Source: Candidatus Heimdallarchaeota archaeon
Lineage (GTDB): Archaea; Asgardarchaeota; Heimdallarchaeia; Heimdallarchaeales; Heimdallarchaeaceae
Direction: 5' to 3'
Assembly (NCBI GenBank): GCA_030603365.1
Contig: JAUVXV010000011.1
Coordinates: 62,001-126,000 of the forward strand
DNA length: 64,000 nucleotides
In this document: piece after piece, positions 9,191-18,323 of the stretch
Numbering within the stretch: position 1 is the stretch's first letter
Layout: each line of letters starts with the position of its first letter
Notes under the pieces: model-generated
Database searches by the model: none
Seen by the model: the letters and a program-made list of their open reading frames with translations, nothing else
What the model was told of the DNA's origin: nothing
Made by a program: the position numbers and the translations under genes

Positions 9191-11103
9191 TGATAACTAT
9201 GAATAGAACAAAAATAGTTAGTTTATTTATATTCTGTACACTTATCTTTACACCAAGTATGATGAATGTTCAGAGTGAAGAAATAGTAGAAGTTTTTTCT
9301 TTATGCTTCTTGAGTTCAAATACAAGTGCTGCCAGAAATCAATGGGCTTTACTTATGGAAAATCAATTACCAAAAATAGGTATAGGAGTAGATTTTCATG
9401 AATCTACCGGATGGGCAAATATTGCTCCTCGTACCTGGGCTTATCCGTTGATTGAATTTGATTACATCCCAACTTACCCAGAAGGAGGATTTGATATTCT
9501 CTTCGTCGGCTGGGGTTGGGGACTTGATTGGGATCCAACTGGTCTATTTGACTCAGCAAGTTTAGTACCTTTTGGTGATAACTTCTATCAATACATCAAT
9601 CCAACATTTGATAACGTACTGAATAATTATCTCACTGAATTAAATCAAGCACAGCAGATACTATATGGTCACCAATTGCAAGCTATTCTCTATGAAGATT
9701 TACCAAGTATAGCCCTTATCTATCCAAAATCACTCTTTGGTTTCAAAGAAGGTTTAGTAGGAATAGACGGACTCTTGTTAGCTGAAGGTGCTGCTCGTTA
9801 TGAATTCTGGGATGATCCAGCAGATCACATCATCAAATACGCTATACCAGCAGATTTAATTGAATGGAACATCTATGATCAAGAATCCTTCTTTGATGGG
9901 TTATGGATGCAAGGAGTTTATGGGAGATTATACCAAAGAGCTCAAATCACTAACGTATTTGAACCACAGATTGCTGCAGATTTACCTGTTTTCAGTCCAA
10001 ATGGGCTGGACATTACAGTTAATCTTGATCCAAATGCAAAGTTTAGTGATGGAAGCCCTGTACTTGCTGAAGATGTAGAATATTCTTGCGAGTTACATAT
10101 GACACCAGAGGTTGGTTCAAATGATTACAGTTACTATTTTAACTATCTAGCATCAACTGATTCAGTTACAGCTGTGGGTTCTGATACAGTAACCTTTAAT
10201 CTTACTCAAAACCATGCTTTTGTACACAATTTACTAGACTTTGGTATTGTAGATAAAAGCACTGTTGAACCATTGATTTCAGCTTATGGTTATGATATAT
10301 TCACTGAAGTACCATTAACTGGAAACGTTGGAGATGGTCTAGTAAAGTCATGTGGCCCATTCATATTGGACACATTTAATACTATGAGTAATGTGGTTAA
10401 ACTAGTACCAAATTCATACTATAGTGACCTTATAGGATATAGTAGTCCTTTACTAGCTGAATGGTATCTAACCTATATCTCTGGTAAAGATACAGCTGTT
10501 ACTGAATTAATTGTTGGTAATGTAGACATTGTTGATGGACAATACTTCCCACAAATAGCTGATTTTACATCAGCTGGCGTAGAGGGTATTCTAGTTTGTG
10601 TCTCATCTTATCAGGAAATAGCCATGAATATGAGACATCCTGTCTTTGGTACTGGTGAATTAACACCTGTTGGTACTCCTGAAGCTGCTAAGAATGTAAG
10701 AAAAGCTATCAGTCATGCAGTTCCACGTGGAATTATCGTTGACCAAATCCTTGAAGGACTTGGTCAACCTGGTGTTACTGCTTGTCCAAATTCAGCAGTT
10801 GTTTTTGATGAATCACTTGATCCATATGCTTACGACATAGAATTAGCTTTAGACTATATGGAATTAGCAGGGTTCGATGTACGATATACAACACCAACGC
10901 CAACGCCAACACCAACGCCAACACCAACACCAACGCCAACGCCAACGCCAACGCCAACAGATACAGAAACTCCAACTCCATCTGAAACCGATACAAATGG
11001 AACTACGACAATAGCGGGAGATAATTGGATAATAAGCATAGTTCTAATCAGTCTAATAGGATTAACAATAACTCAATTATTTAGAAGAAGAAAAAGAAAT
11101 TGA
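9190..11103 (+). CDS. Extracellular solute-binding protein, family 5, circularly permuted, membrane-anchored (copy 2)
   Basis: Protein of 637 residues and paralog of the genes on both sides. Signal peptide about 8-29; permuted C-lobe segment about 33-200 (ENQLPKIGIGVDFHES, GFDILFVGWGWGLDWDPTG, LQAILYEDLPSIALIYPKS); family N-terminal segment from about 213 (HIIKYAIPADL, FEPQIAADL, PNAKFSDGSPVLAEDVEYS); middle lobe to about 563 (YDIELALDYMELAGF); then a Thr-Pro repeat linker and a C-terminal helix ending RRRKRN. It contains extra cysteines (LCFL, LVCVSS) not shared by copy 3. Start could be TTG 9190 or ATG 9199; promoter spacing favours 9190 as the transcript start. Surface-bound solute capture is inferred. 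Confidence 0.87.
   Translation: MITMNRTKIVSLFIFCTLIFTPSMMNVQSEEIVEVFSLCFLSSNTSAARNQWALLMENQLPKIGIGVDFHESTGWANIAPRTWAYPLIEFDYIPTYPEGGFDILFVGWGWGLDWDPTGLFDSASLVPFGDNFYQYINPTFDNVLNNYLTELNQAQQILYGHQLQAILYEDLPSIALIYPKSLFGFKEGLVGIDGLLLAEGAARYEFWDDPADHIIKYAIPADLIEWNIYDQESFFDGLWMQGVYGRLYQRAQITNVFEPQIAADLPVFSPNGLDITVNLDPNAKFSDGSPVLAEDVEYSCELHMTPEVGSNDYSYYFNYLASTDSVTAVGSDTVTFNLTQNHAFVHNLLDFGIVDKSTVEPLISAYGYDIFTEVPLTGNVGDGLVKSCGPFILDTFNTMSNVVKLVPNSYYSDLIGYSSPLLAEWYLTYISGKDTAVTELIVGNVDIVDGQYFPQIADFTSAGVEGILVCVSSYQEIAMNMRHPVFGTGELTPVGTPEAAKNVRKAISHAVPRGIIVDQILEGLGQPGVTACPNSAVVFDESLDPYAYDIELALDYMELAGFDVRYTTPTPTPTPTPTPTPTPTPTPTPTDTETPTPSETDTNGTTTIAGDNWIISIVLISLIGLTITQLFRRRKRN
10890..10958 (+). repeat. Hexanucleotide repeat coding for (Thr-Pro)n linker
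   Basis: About eleven copies of CCAACG or CCAACA in a row encode alternating Thr-Pro in the stalk between the binding domain and the membrane helix. Copies 1 and 3 of the protein have only short Thr-rich linkers here, so this array expanded in copy 2 alone and should be prone to length change. Confidence 0.9.
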
Positions 11104-11170
11104 TAATCTTTTATCTTCTCATTTTTTATTACAAATAATGTCATTGTTTTTTCTCTTTTATACAAAAAGT

Positions 11171-11199
11171 ATATTAATTCTTACGAGAAAACGATATTT
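11171..11199 (+). promoter_or_regulatory. TATA-box promoter of third binding-protein gene
   Basis: ATATTAA at 11171-11177 lies about 25 bases before the TTG at 11199, directly after AAAAAGT, in the same arrangement as the two upstream paralogs. Confidence 0.5.
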
Positions 11200-13052
11200 T
11201 GATAACTATGAAGAGAACAAAAATAGTTAGCATTTTTATATTCTGTACACTTATCTTACCACCAAGTATGGTAAATGTTCAGAGTTCTGAAATAGTAGAA
11301 GTTTTTTCTTTAAGCCTTTTAAGTCCAAATACAAGTGCAGCCAGAAATCAATGGGCCTCACTGATGGAAAATCAATTACCAAAAATTGGTATTGGTGTAA
11401 ACTTCCATGAATCTACAGGATGGGGAAACATTGGTCCTCGTACCTGGTATTATCCATTGATTGACTTCGATTACATCCCAACTTACCCAGAAGGAGGATA
11501 CGATATTCTCTTTGTCGGTTGGTCTTGGGGACTTGATTGGGATCCAACTGGTCTATTTGACTCAGCAAGTTTAATACCTTTTGGTGATAACTTCTACCAA
11601 TACATCAACCCAGTGTATGACGCATTATTAACAAACTATCTAACTGAATTAGACCAAGTAACACAGATAATGTATGCTCAACAGATGCAAGCAATACTTT
11701 ACGAGGATTTACCAGACATTGTCCTTATCTATCCAAAATCACTCTTTGGTATGAAAGAAGGATTAACTGGTATTGACGGACTCTTGTTAGGTGCAGGTAG
11801 TGCTCGATATGAATTCTGGGATGACCCAGCAGATCACATCATCAAATACGCTATTCCAGCAAATCTTGCAGAATGGAATGTATTTATCCAAGCATCCTTC
11901 TATGATGGTTTATGGATGGATGGAGTCTATGGTGCATTATTCCAAAGAGCACAATACTCTAATGTATGGGAACCACAGATTGCAGCAGCTCTACCTGTTT
12001 TCAGTCCAGATCTAAAGAGTATGACTGTTGATATTGACCCTAATGCCAAATTTAGCGATGGTAGTGCTGTTCTTGCAGAAGATATAGTATATTCAATGCA
12101 ACTATATATGACTCCAGCTGTAGGTTCAGGCGATTACAGTTACTATAACGCCTGGTTCGCAACAAACGCTTCAGTTTGGGCTGTTGATACAGACACAGTT
12201 GCTTTCAACATGACTGACGTCAATGCTTTTGCATTAGGAACAATCTCATTCTCAATTATCGACAAAAGCACTGTTGAACCATTGATTGGCTCATTTGGAT
12301 ACGACATTTTCAATGAAGTACCATTAACCGGTAATGTAGGTGATGGGTTAGTTATGTCCTGTGGACCTTTTGTTCTAGATTTATTTAATTCTGTAAGCAG
12401 TACTGTCGGACTAATACCTAATACATACTATTCTGATTTAAGTGGTTATTCTGCACCTCTTCTAGATGAATGGTATCTAACCTACATCTCTGGTAAGGAT
12501 ACTGCTGTATCTGAATTGATTTCTGGAACTATAGACATTGTAGATGGACAATACTTCCCACAAATAGCTGATTTCACTCCAGCTGGTGTAGAAGGTATTC
12601 TAGTCAGTGACCCATCTCATCAAGAAATGGCCATGAACTTGAGACATCCCGTCTTTGGTACAGGTGAATTAACACCCGTTGGAACACTTGAAGCTGCTAA
12701 GAATGTTAGAAAAGCCATTAGTCATGCAGTTCCTCGTGATATCATCGTTGACCAAATCCTTGAAGGACTTGGCGCTCCTGGTGTTACTGCTTGTCCAAAC
12801 GTAGCAGTCTCCTTTGATGAATCTCTTGACCCCTATGCATATGATATAGACTTAGCTTTAGACTATATGGAATTAGCAGGTTTCAATCCTAGAGACATAA
12901 CACCTACACCTAGTGAAACAGAAACACCTACTGGAACAGATACAGATGGTACTACGACAAAAACTGGTGATAGTTGGATAATTAGTATAGCTCTACTCAG
13001 TCTAGTTGGATTAACAATAACTCAAATAATTAGAAGAAGAAAAAGAAATTGA
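11199..13052 (+). CDS. Extracellular solute-binding protein, family 5, circularly permuted, membrane-anchored (copy 3)
   Basis: Protein of 617 residues, closest to copy 2. The same permuted order is seen: signal peptide, C-lobe segment (NQLPKIGIGVNFHES, GYDILFVGWSWGLDWDP, QAILYEDLPDIVLIYPKS), family N-terminal segment (WEPQIAAALPVFSP, PNAKFSDGSAVLAEDIVYS), middle lobe (NVRKAISHAVPRDIIVDQI), a short Thr/Glu/Pro linker (TPTPSETETPTGTDTDG) and an anchoring helix with RRRKRN. Differences from copy 2 cluster in the pocket-side segment 300-345, suggesting a different ligand. TTG 11199 or ATG 11208 are the candidate starts. By family it captures oligopeptides or similar solutes outside the cell. Confidence 0.87.
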   Translation: MITMKRTKIVSIFIFCTLILPPSMVNVQSSEIVEVFSLSLLSPNTSAARNQWASLMENQLPKIGIGVNFHESTGWGNIGPRTWYYPLIDFDYIPTYPEGGYDILFVGWSWGLDWDPTGLFDSASLIPFGDNFYQYINPVYDALLTNYLTELDQVTQIMYAQQMQAILYEDLPDIVLIYPKSLFGMKEGLTGIDGLLLGAGSARYEFWDDPADHIIKYAIPANLAEWNVFIQASFYDGLWMDGVYGALFQRAQYSNVWEPQIAAALPVFSPDLKSMTVDIDPNAKFSDGSAVLAEDIVYSMQLYMTPAVGSGDYSYYNAWFATNASVWAVDTDTVAFNMTDVNAFALGTISFSIIDKSTVEPLIGSFGYDIFNEVPLTGNVGDGLVMSCGPFVLDLFNSVSSTVGLIPNTYYSDLSGYSAPLLDEWYLTYISGKDTAVSELISGTIDIVDGQYFPQIADFTPAGVEGILVSDPSHQEMAMNLRHPVFGTGELTPVGTLEAAKNVRKAISHAVPRDIIVDQILEGLGAPGVTACPNVAVSFDESLDPYAYDIDLALDYMELAGFNPRDITPTPSETETPTGTDTDGTTTKTGDSWIISIALLSLVGLTITQIIRRRKRN

Positions 13053-13146
13053 TAATCTTTTATCTTCTCACTTTTTTTCCATGATAGAATACTATTTTAA
13101 AGATTAAATTAAAAAAATATAAGAAAGAATAAAGGAATTTTAGTTC

Positions 13147-13311
13147 CTATTCATAAGGTTCAAAATCAGCTTTTTCAGCACCACACTCGGGACAAACCCA
13201 GTCATCAGGCACATCTTCCCAAGCTGTACCTGGAGTAATTCCAGCGTCTGGGTCACCGATTTCAGGGTCATACACATATCCACAAAGGGTACATATCCAT
13301 TTTCCACTCAT
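13147..13311 (-). CDS. Rubredoxin
   Basis: A 54-residue protein beginning [17 protein letters not shown]. It has both iron-binding CxxC pairs, CTLCG (7-10) and CPECG (40-43), the central [18 protein letters not shown] signature and normal length. It carries one electron on an Fe(Cys)4 centre in the cytoplasm, usually to oxygen- or peroxide-reducing enzymes in anaerobes. It stands alone between the binding-protein array and a small unknown gene; no rubrerythrin or desulfoferrodoxin is next to it. Confidence 0.96.
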   Translation of the reverse strand: MSGKWICTLCGYVYDPEIGDPDAGITPGTAWEDVPDDWVCPECGAEKADFEPYE

Positions 13312-13396
13312 TTTTTATCCTCTTTATTGATTTTAGCTAGTGTTTTTTTGATAAGTATATATGTTTTACCCATTTAGCTATCTTATTAGCTATTGT

Positions 13397-13735
13397 TCAA
13401 ACCAATCCAGCTGCAAGGATTTTTTGAAGCTGTTTTACTGTTATTTTATCAGGATCCCAAACCATTTCATTGTTATCCATAAACAGATCGAATAAGTTTC
13501 TAACACATAATATCTTGCCTTTCGAATCCTCTAATACAATTTGATAACTTGTCCAAAACCCACAAACTTGACAGAAAAATTCTGGGTTACTGTTTAGATT
13601 TTTTTTAACATTAAGAAGAAAGTCTGCTAAATCCTCTGTTGATTCAATTTGATAATTCTCAACAACTTCTTGCTTCTGCCCTCCTGCTTGGTTGTCAATG
13701 TAATTATCAAGTTCAACTATCGTTAGTTTCCACAT
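13397..13735 (-). CDS. Hypothetical protein
   Basis: Protein of 112 residues, MWKLTIVEL at the start, acidic overall, no membrane helix. One CxxC pair (FFCQVCGFW, about 54-60) and a further cysteine about 20 residues later (GKILCVRN) could hold a metal only if combined with other ligands. It lies 77 bases downstream of the large TPR/longin-like gene on the same strand and could be co-transcribed. I recognise no family. Confidence 0.55.
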   Translation of the reverse strand: MWKLTIVELDNYIDNQAGGQKQEVVENYQIESTEDLADFLLNVKKNLNSNPEFFCQVCGFWTSYQIVLEDSKGKILCVRNLFDLFMDNNEMVWDPDKITVKQLQKILAAGLV

Positions 13736-13812
13736 ACATTCTCCCTTCTAAGGATAAAATTTCTTTAACTTATTATGAAAAAAATGACTTAAAAACTCGT
13801 GAAATAAGTTGT

Positions 13813-16797
13813 TTATTCAAAATCGAAATCTTCTAAATCTTCTTCTTTTGGTTTGAACTCTTCAATTTGTGGATTAAGTGTTTCTTCTTCACTGTCCAAG
13901 GAGATAGAATCGTCTTCAAGAAGAATATCATTATCATTAGATAGGATTATTTCATTATCATTAACAACTACTTCTTCCTCTTTTTCTTCAACAGTTTCTT
14001 CTTCAACAGTTTCTTCTTCAACAGTATCTTCTTCTTCATCAACTTCGACTTGATCAGGTTCTGGAATAGATTCTAAATCTTCTTCTGTATCATCTGCAAC
14101 TTCTTCTTCCTCCAGTTCTTCCTCTTCTTCATCTTCAGAGGGTTTTGTTGCTGGGATAGGTATAGAGAGTTCCTCAATTGTAGATTCAGATACTAGTTCT
14201 CCTTCCTCTCCAAGAGCCATCTCTTCAGTTTCAATAATGACTTCTTCTGACTGCAAAATCACTTCATCAGAGGATGTATCAATTGGAGTTAATTCTTCTG
14301 TCATGCTTTCAGTTTCATCCATATCCTCTAAATCTTGCTCTATTTCCTTCAATTCCCCGTCCAGTTCTAAAACATCATCAGGGTCTTCTTCAATTGCAAC
14401 ACTCATATCTGCTAAGTCTTCAACTCTAAGTGGTAATTCATGCTCGAAACCAGCCATTTCAACTTCCTCGCCATGCAGTTGAACTTCATCTGCATTAAGG
14501 TCGACTGTTTCTGTTTGAGTTAGTTCAAAAGTCTCATATGAAGTTTTAGCAATTGGAATACCATAAGTTTCGATATAAGCTAATAGATGAGGATCTTTGC
14601 TTTTCAATAGAGTGTCAATTTTCTTCAATTCTGCATCTACTTTTTCAATGATTTGAAGTTCATCCTCTAACTCCTCCAATGCTAGCATTTCTTCTAATTC
14701 TTTCTCTACTCTCTCCAACATTTCACCAAGTTCTTTCAGACTTCTCTCTAAATCTAGTTTTTCTGTCTTTGCTCTTTCTTCAAGTATTCCTTCCTGTAGG
14801 AAATATATATTTGTAACTTTGTCTAAAACTTCTTGGTGTGTTGCCCTTACTCCTAGAGGTTCAATTTTAGGCATTAGTTTACGAAGAGATTCAACATATT
14901 TTCCAAATTGTTTTTTCAGATTGAAAGTGATTTTTTCAGTTATTGCAATAATGAGATATTCTCCTACGTTATCAATAAGAAGATCTCTTCCATGTTGGCT
15001 AACTTCAGTTAAAACTAAGTCCTCTTCCAAAACACTTTGGGAGAAAATATTGATAGCCGCAACTAACATAGGAACTAATGATGCTTCGTCTTTGTATTCG
15101 TGTTTTGTTGTGAAACGATATTTCATGACAGCAGAATCTGCTTCAACTATAGCTACTCCGTACAATTTTGATGCTACAAGTTTGGGTGTTTTTACAAACT
15201 TAAATCCTTGATATTGCTTCACAACTTCAGACATCTTACTAGTCTGCTGGAAACCTTTTTCTTCAAGTATAGAAGCGAATTTTTCGATTTTTTCATCCTT
15301 GCTTATTTCTTTAATTATTGCTTGAGCATCTCTTTGAACTTTAGGATAATTGAATTTTTTTGCTAAATCGTCAGCTTCTGAAAATGCTTCTATTGCCTTT
15401 TTTGTTTTTCCACCATGGATAAGTAACAGTCCTTTTAGTAATTGAATATCACACATTAATTTTGGAATGAATTGTTCCTCAGAAAGATAAGTTAGATTGT
15501 TTAGATAGCTTAAAACAGCTGAATAATCAATTAGTTCATTAGTATTATTGAACTTATCCAGATGTAAACTAGCAAGCTCAAATTGTGCTTTGATAAGAAA
15601 TTCAATATTGTTCATATCGGAAGCAGCTTTATTTGAAATTTCAAATGCTTGAATTGCTTCATCAATTTGATCTCGTTTCTTGAAAAGCATTCCTTCATAG
15701 TAGTAAATACTTGGTTTAACTCTCAATTCTCCTACTTCATCTAATCTTTGTTTACAAAGTAGTATGGATGCTTCTGCGAGTTTGAAATTTGACCTCTCTA
15801 TTGCAATCCAAGTTGATAGAAGGTAAGGTTGGATTAAATTTAATTCATACTTCTCTTCTAACTCTAAAGCTACATCTAGCATTTCTTTGGCTTCTTCATA
15901 ATTTTCAAGTAAAAGACTCAATTCTGCTATATTAGTCGCACTTACAGCTTTTGCTCGTGGATTCTTTGATACAAGTTGATGAATTTGTCTTAAGAGTCTA
16001 ATAGACCTTTCGTAGTCTCCCCTTGCTATTTCAAGCTTTGCAGAATTGTTGAGCAAGCTTGCACGATCAGCTGCTAAACCTGTCTCTTCTGTTGGAATGA
16101 TGGCAGCATTTAGCATTTTCTTTGCTTTTTTAAATTCACCTTTGTTTATGAAAACATTTGTAATTAGATTAAGAGCAACGGATTGAAAATAGGGGTCATT
16201 TTGTTTTACAGCACTCTTAAGAACATTTCTAGCTAATTCCTCAACTTTGCTAAAATTGTTTATTAATAAAAATGCTTGAGCAGCAAGTGTGTAAATTAGA
16301 AAAATATAAAGTTGTCCTTCAAATTGTTCAAGATGTAAGTTAACGTGACTCTCTAATTCTTCTACAGTTGTTAGAGCCATAGGATAATTTTGTTCACCAT
16401 ACAGTAATAGGAATTCTAATCCAGCGGTAATAAAGAGATGTAACGGCATATCTAATGATTCACTATACTTCTGTTGAAATTGTAATTTTAAACTAACAAT
16501 TTTGTTTGTTTGATTTAATCTCGAAAATGCATAAGCTCTATAGAGGAAATATTCAGGACGAGAAAATGCTGAAGTTAAATCTAGAACTGATTTGAAATCA
16601 CGTGTACAAATTGCTATATCTAATGCTAAATCTCGTATCTCTGTTGAAGCTTCGTAATTCACTGCATAATTGATACATTGTTTTGTAAAAATATCTAAAG
16701 CCTTCTTGTCGTTCTCAGGAATAGAATTAATTATGGTAATTATGGGGTCTTGTTCGAATGTTTTCTGGTGACGAACACTGAAAGGAGCAAACATCAT
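13813..16797 (-). CDS. TPR protein with longin-like module and long acidic tail
   Basis: Protein of 994 residues in three parts. Residues about 60-500 are helical TPR-type repeats (GEFKKAKKMLNAAI, ENYEEAKEMLDVALEL, DQIDEAIQAFEISNKA). Residues about 543-645 have a beta-alpha-beta-beta-alpha pattern (LYGVAIVEADSAVMKYRF, LVPMLVAAINIFSQSVL, GEYLIIAITEKIT) like the longin/roadblock-like module at the end of the GTPase at 47192. A coiled coil (about 670-735, LKELGEMLERVEKELEEML) leads into about 230 residues that are almost all Glu, Asp, Ser and Thr. There are no membrane segments. The layout suggests a cytoplasmic scaffold. Function is unknown; the longin-like call is by pattern only. Confidence 0.75.
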   Translation of the reverse strand: MMFAPFSVRHQKTFEQDPIITIINSIPENDKKALDIFTKQCINYAVNYEASTEIRDLALDIAICTRDFKSVLDLTSAFSRPEYFLYRAYAFSRLNQTNKIVSLKLQFQQKYSESLDMPLHLFITAGLEFLLLYGEQNYPMALTTVEELESHVNLHLEQFEGQLYIFLIYTLAAQAFLLINNFSKVEELARNVLKSAVKQNDPYFQSVALNLITNVFINKGEFKKAKKMLNAAIIPTEETGLAADRASLLNNSAKLEIARGDYERSIRLLRQIHQLVSKNPRAKAVSATNIAELSLLLENYEEAKEMLDVALELEEKYELNLIQPYLLSTWIAIERSNFKLAEASILLCKQRLDEVGELRVKPSIYYYEGMLFKKRDQIDEAIQAFEISNKAASDMNNIEFLIKAQFELASLHLDKFNNTNELIDYSAVLSYLNNLTYLSEEQFIPKLMCDIQLLKGLLLIHGGKTKKAIEAFSEADDLAKKFNYPKVQRDAQAIIKEISKDEKIEKFASILEEKGFQQTSKMSEVVKQYQGFKFVKTPKLVASKLYGVAIVEADSAVMKYRFTTKHEYKDEASLVPMLVAAINIFSQSVLEEDLVLTEVSQHGRDLLIDNVGEYLIIAITEKITFNLKKQFGKYVESLRKLMPKIEPLGVRATHQEVLDKVTNIYFLQEGILEERAKTEKLDLERSLKELGEMLERVEKELEEMLALEELEDELQIIEKVDAELKKIDTLLKSKDPHLLAYIETYGIPIAKTSYETFELTQTETVDLNADEVQLHGEEVEMAGFEHELPLRVEDLADMSVAIEEDPDDVLELDGELKEIEQDLEDMDETESMTEELTPIDTSSDEVILQSEEVIIETEEMALGEEGELVSESTIEELSIPIPATKPSEDEEEEELEEEEVADDTEEDLESIPEPDQVEVDEEEDTVEEETVEEETVEEKEEEVVVNDNEIILSNDNDILLEDDSISLDSEEETLNPQIEEFKPKEEDLEDFDFE

Positions 16798-16932
16798 TTT
16801 TCCTCTTAGAACTCTAGTAAGTTATGTGTTATATACTTATATAGATAGATGCACTAGTAAATCTAATAGTTTTATACGAAAAAAGAATATTTAAACCTTC
16901 ATTTAGAAACGAGATTAAACAAATAGATATTT

Positions 16933-18273
16933 CTAATAATTTTCACTTTCTGGAAGTGGAGGTTCAGCTTTTTCTATTTCTCTATTTTTCTTCAAAAATC
17001 GTTGCATAATGATAGGAATCATAATTGCTATTGGATAAGCCAGAGTAACAACTGGAAAAGTCCAGGGAAGAATTCTACCAGCTGAATCATAAATAATTCC
17101 TCCTATAGTCGTGCCTAGAGCTCTAGTAAGTCTTCTTCCCGCTGAAACAAAACCCGTTGAAGACCCTCTATATTTAGGAGGTAACCAACTGTAGAAGAAA
17201 GAATTCCAAGCAGGTCTAGACATATTCGCCGATGAGCTGCGAAAAACGAAGAAGACAGAACCCAAGATCAATCCTGGACTCAAAGCCAGTCCAAGTGCTA
17301 ATGCTGGTACAGCAAAATGCAATATTGCAAGAATCTTTTCATTACCTATCTTTTTACTAAGGGGAACAATAGCTAAACTACCAAGAGCTATACCCGCATT
17401 TGAAGCAGCTAATATTATAGCCCATTGCATGTCAGAAGCAGACAGGTCGTCAATAATGTATTTCCGAATGAAAGGAACTGCAATCCCAGACGTAAAACCA
17501 ATTATAGATTCACAGAAAAAGAAAGCTAATAGCTGGAAACCAATTGGTTTTTTACTTTTCTCCTCATATTTCTTCCAATCTTCTCCTTTAGAAATCTTTT
17601 TTGCTTCTTCCTTTGAAGCTTCAGGAACAGGAAATCTAAAAGAAAGAAACATAGTTACAATCAGAAAAATAGCAATAAATAGGATCATGTTCATGTAGGG
17701 ACCTTTATCTGCGATAAGATGAAAATAACTAAATTCCCCTCCTTGAAATGGAGTAAAGACCCCTTGATGAGTCCTATAATTAGCATAAATAGAAAGATAT
17801 ACCCCTCCCAATAATGGTGCAATAACTCCTGCCATATTCCAGAAAAAATGCATAAAGCTAAAGAACCGGGTTTTCTCTTCCTTTGATGGAGTTATATCTG
17901 CCAGTAGAGTAGTTAGAGAAATCTGAGTTAGTGATCTAGACACACCAAATAATGAATAAGCAGCGATCATCCACCCTTTCAAATCAGTAAAACTAGTTGC
18001 GTAAAATAAGAACATGGAAATTCCAGCTGCTCCCAAACCTACAATCATAGTATACTTTCTTTTTCTAACATCTGTTATGTATCCAAGACCAATGATAAGA
18101 CCTGAAGCTAAATATCCAGCTACTGCAAAAATCAATCCATAATAGAAGTCATTCCAATTGAGAAAAATGATGAATAAAGGGATAACATACTGAGTCAACC
18201 TATTGCTCAAACCAATCAAGGTTCTGTAGAATATGATCGAATAGGCTTGCTTATTTTCATCAAGATTGAACAT
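16933..18273 (-). CDS. Major facilitator superfamily transporter
   Basis: Protein of 446 residues with twelve likely membrane helices. Motif A after helix 2 reads GLGYITDVRKRKYTM (about residues 62-76), and a large loop near 160-185 (THQGVFTPFQGGEFSY) faces outside. The helix 4 region (FGVSRSLTQISLTTLLADITP) and the second-half motif AGRRLTRALGTTIGG fit drug or sugar efflux MFS members. It stands alone between the TPR/longin-like gene and an alpha/beta hydrolase. It is not closely similar to the MFS protein at 1842. Substrate unknown. Confidence 0.85.
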   Translation of the reverse strand: MFNLDENKQAYSIIFYRTLIGLSNRLTQYVIPLFIIFLNWNDFYYGLIFAVAGYLASGLIIGLGYITDVRKRKYTMIVGLGAAGISMFLFYATSFTDLKGWMIAAYSLFGVSRSLTQISLTTLLADITPSKEEKTRFFSFMHFFWNMAGVIAPLLGGVYLSIYANYRTHQGVFTPFQGGEFSYFHLIADKGPYMNMILFIAIFLIVTMFLSFRFPVPEASKEEAKKISKGEDWKKYEEKSKKPIGFQLLAFFFCESIIGFTSGIAVPFIRKYIIDDLSASDMQWAIILAASNAGIALGSLAIVPLSKKIGNEKILAILHFAVPALALGLALSPGLILGSVFFVFRSSSANMSRPAWNSFFYSWLPPKYRGSSTGFVSAGRRLTRALGTTIGGIIYDSAGRILPWTFPVVTLAYPIAIMIPIIMQRFLKKNREIEKAEPPLPESENY

Positions 18274-18323
18274 AGAATAACCACTGCAGATATTTCCGTT
18301 TAAAAAATATTTTGAAAGTGGCT

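Noticed and set aside
10775..11039. Minus-strand frames of Leu-Ala and Val-Gly repeats
   Set aside because: They are shadows of the Thr-Pro repeat on the plus strand; they have no start signals or family traits.
13853..14482. Plus-strand Ser-rich frames
   Set aside because: They are the antisense of the acidic Glu/Asp tail of the TPR/longin-like protein, which explains the Ser-rich composition.
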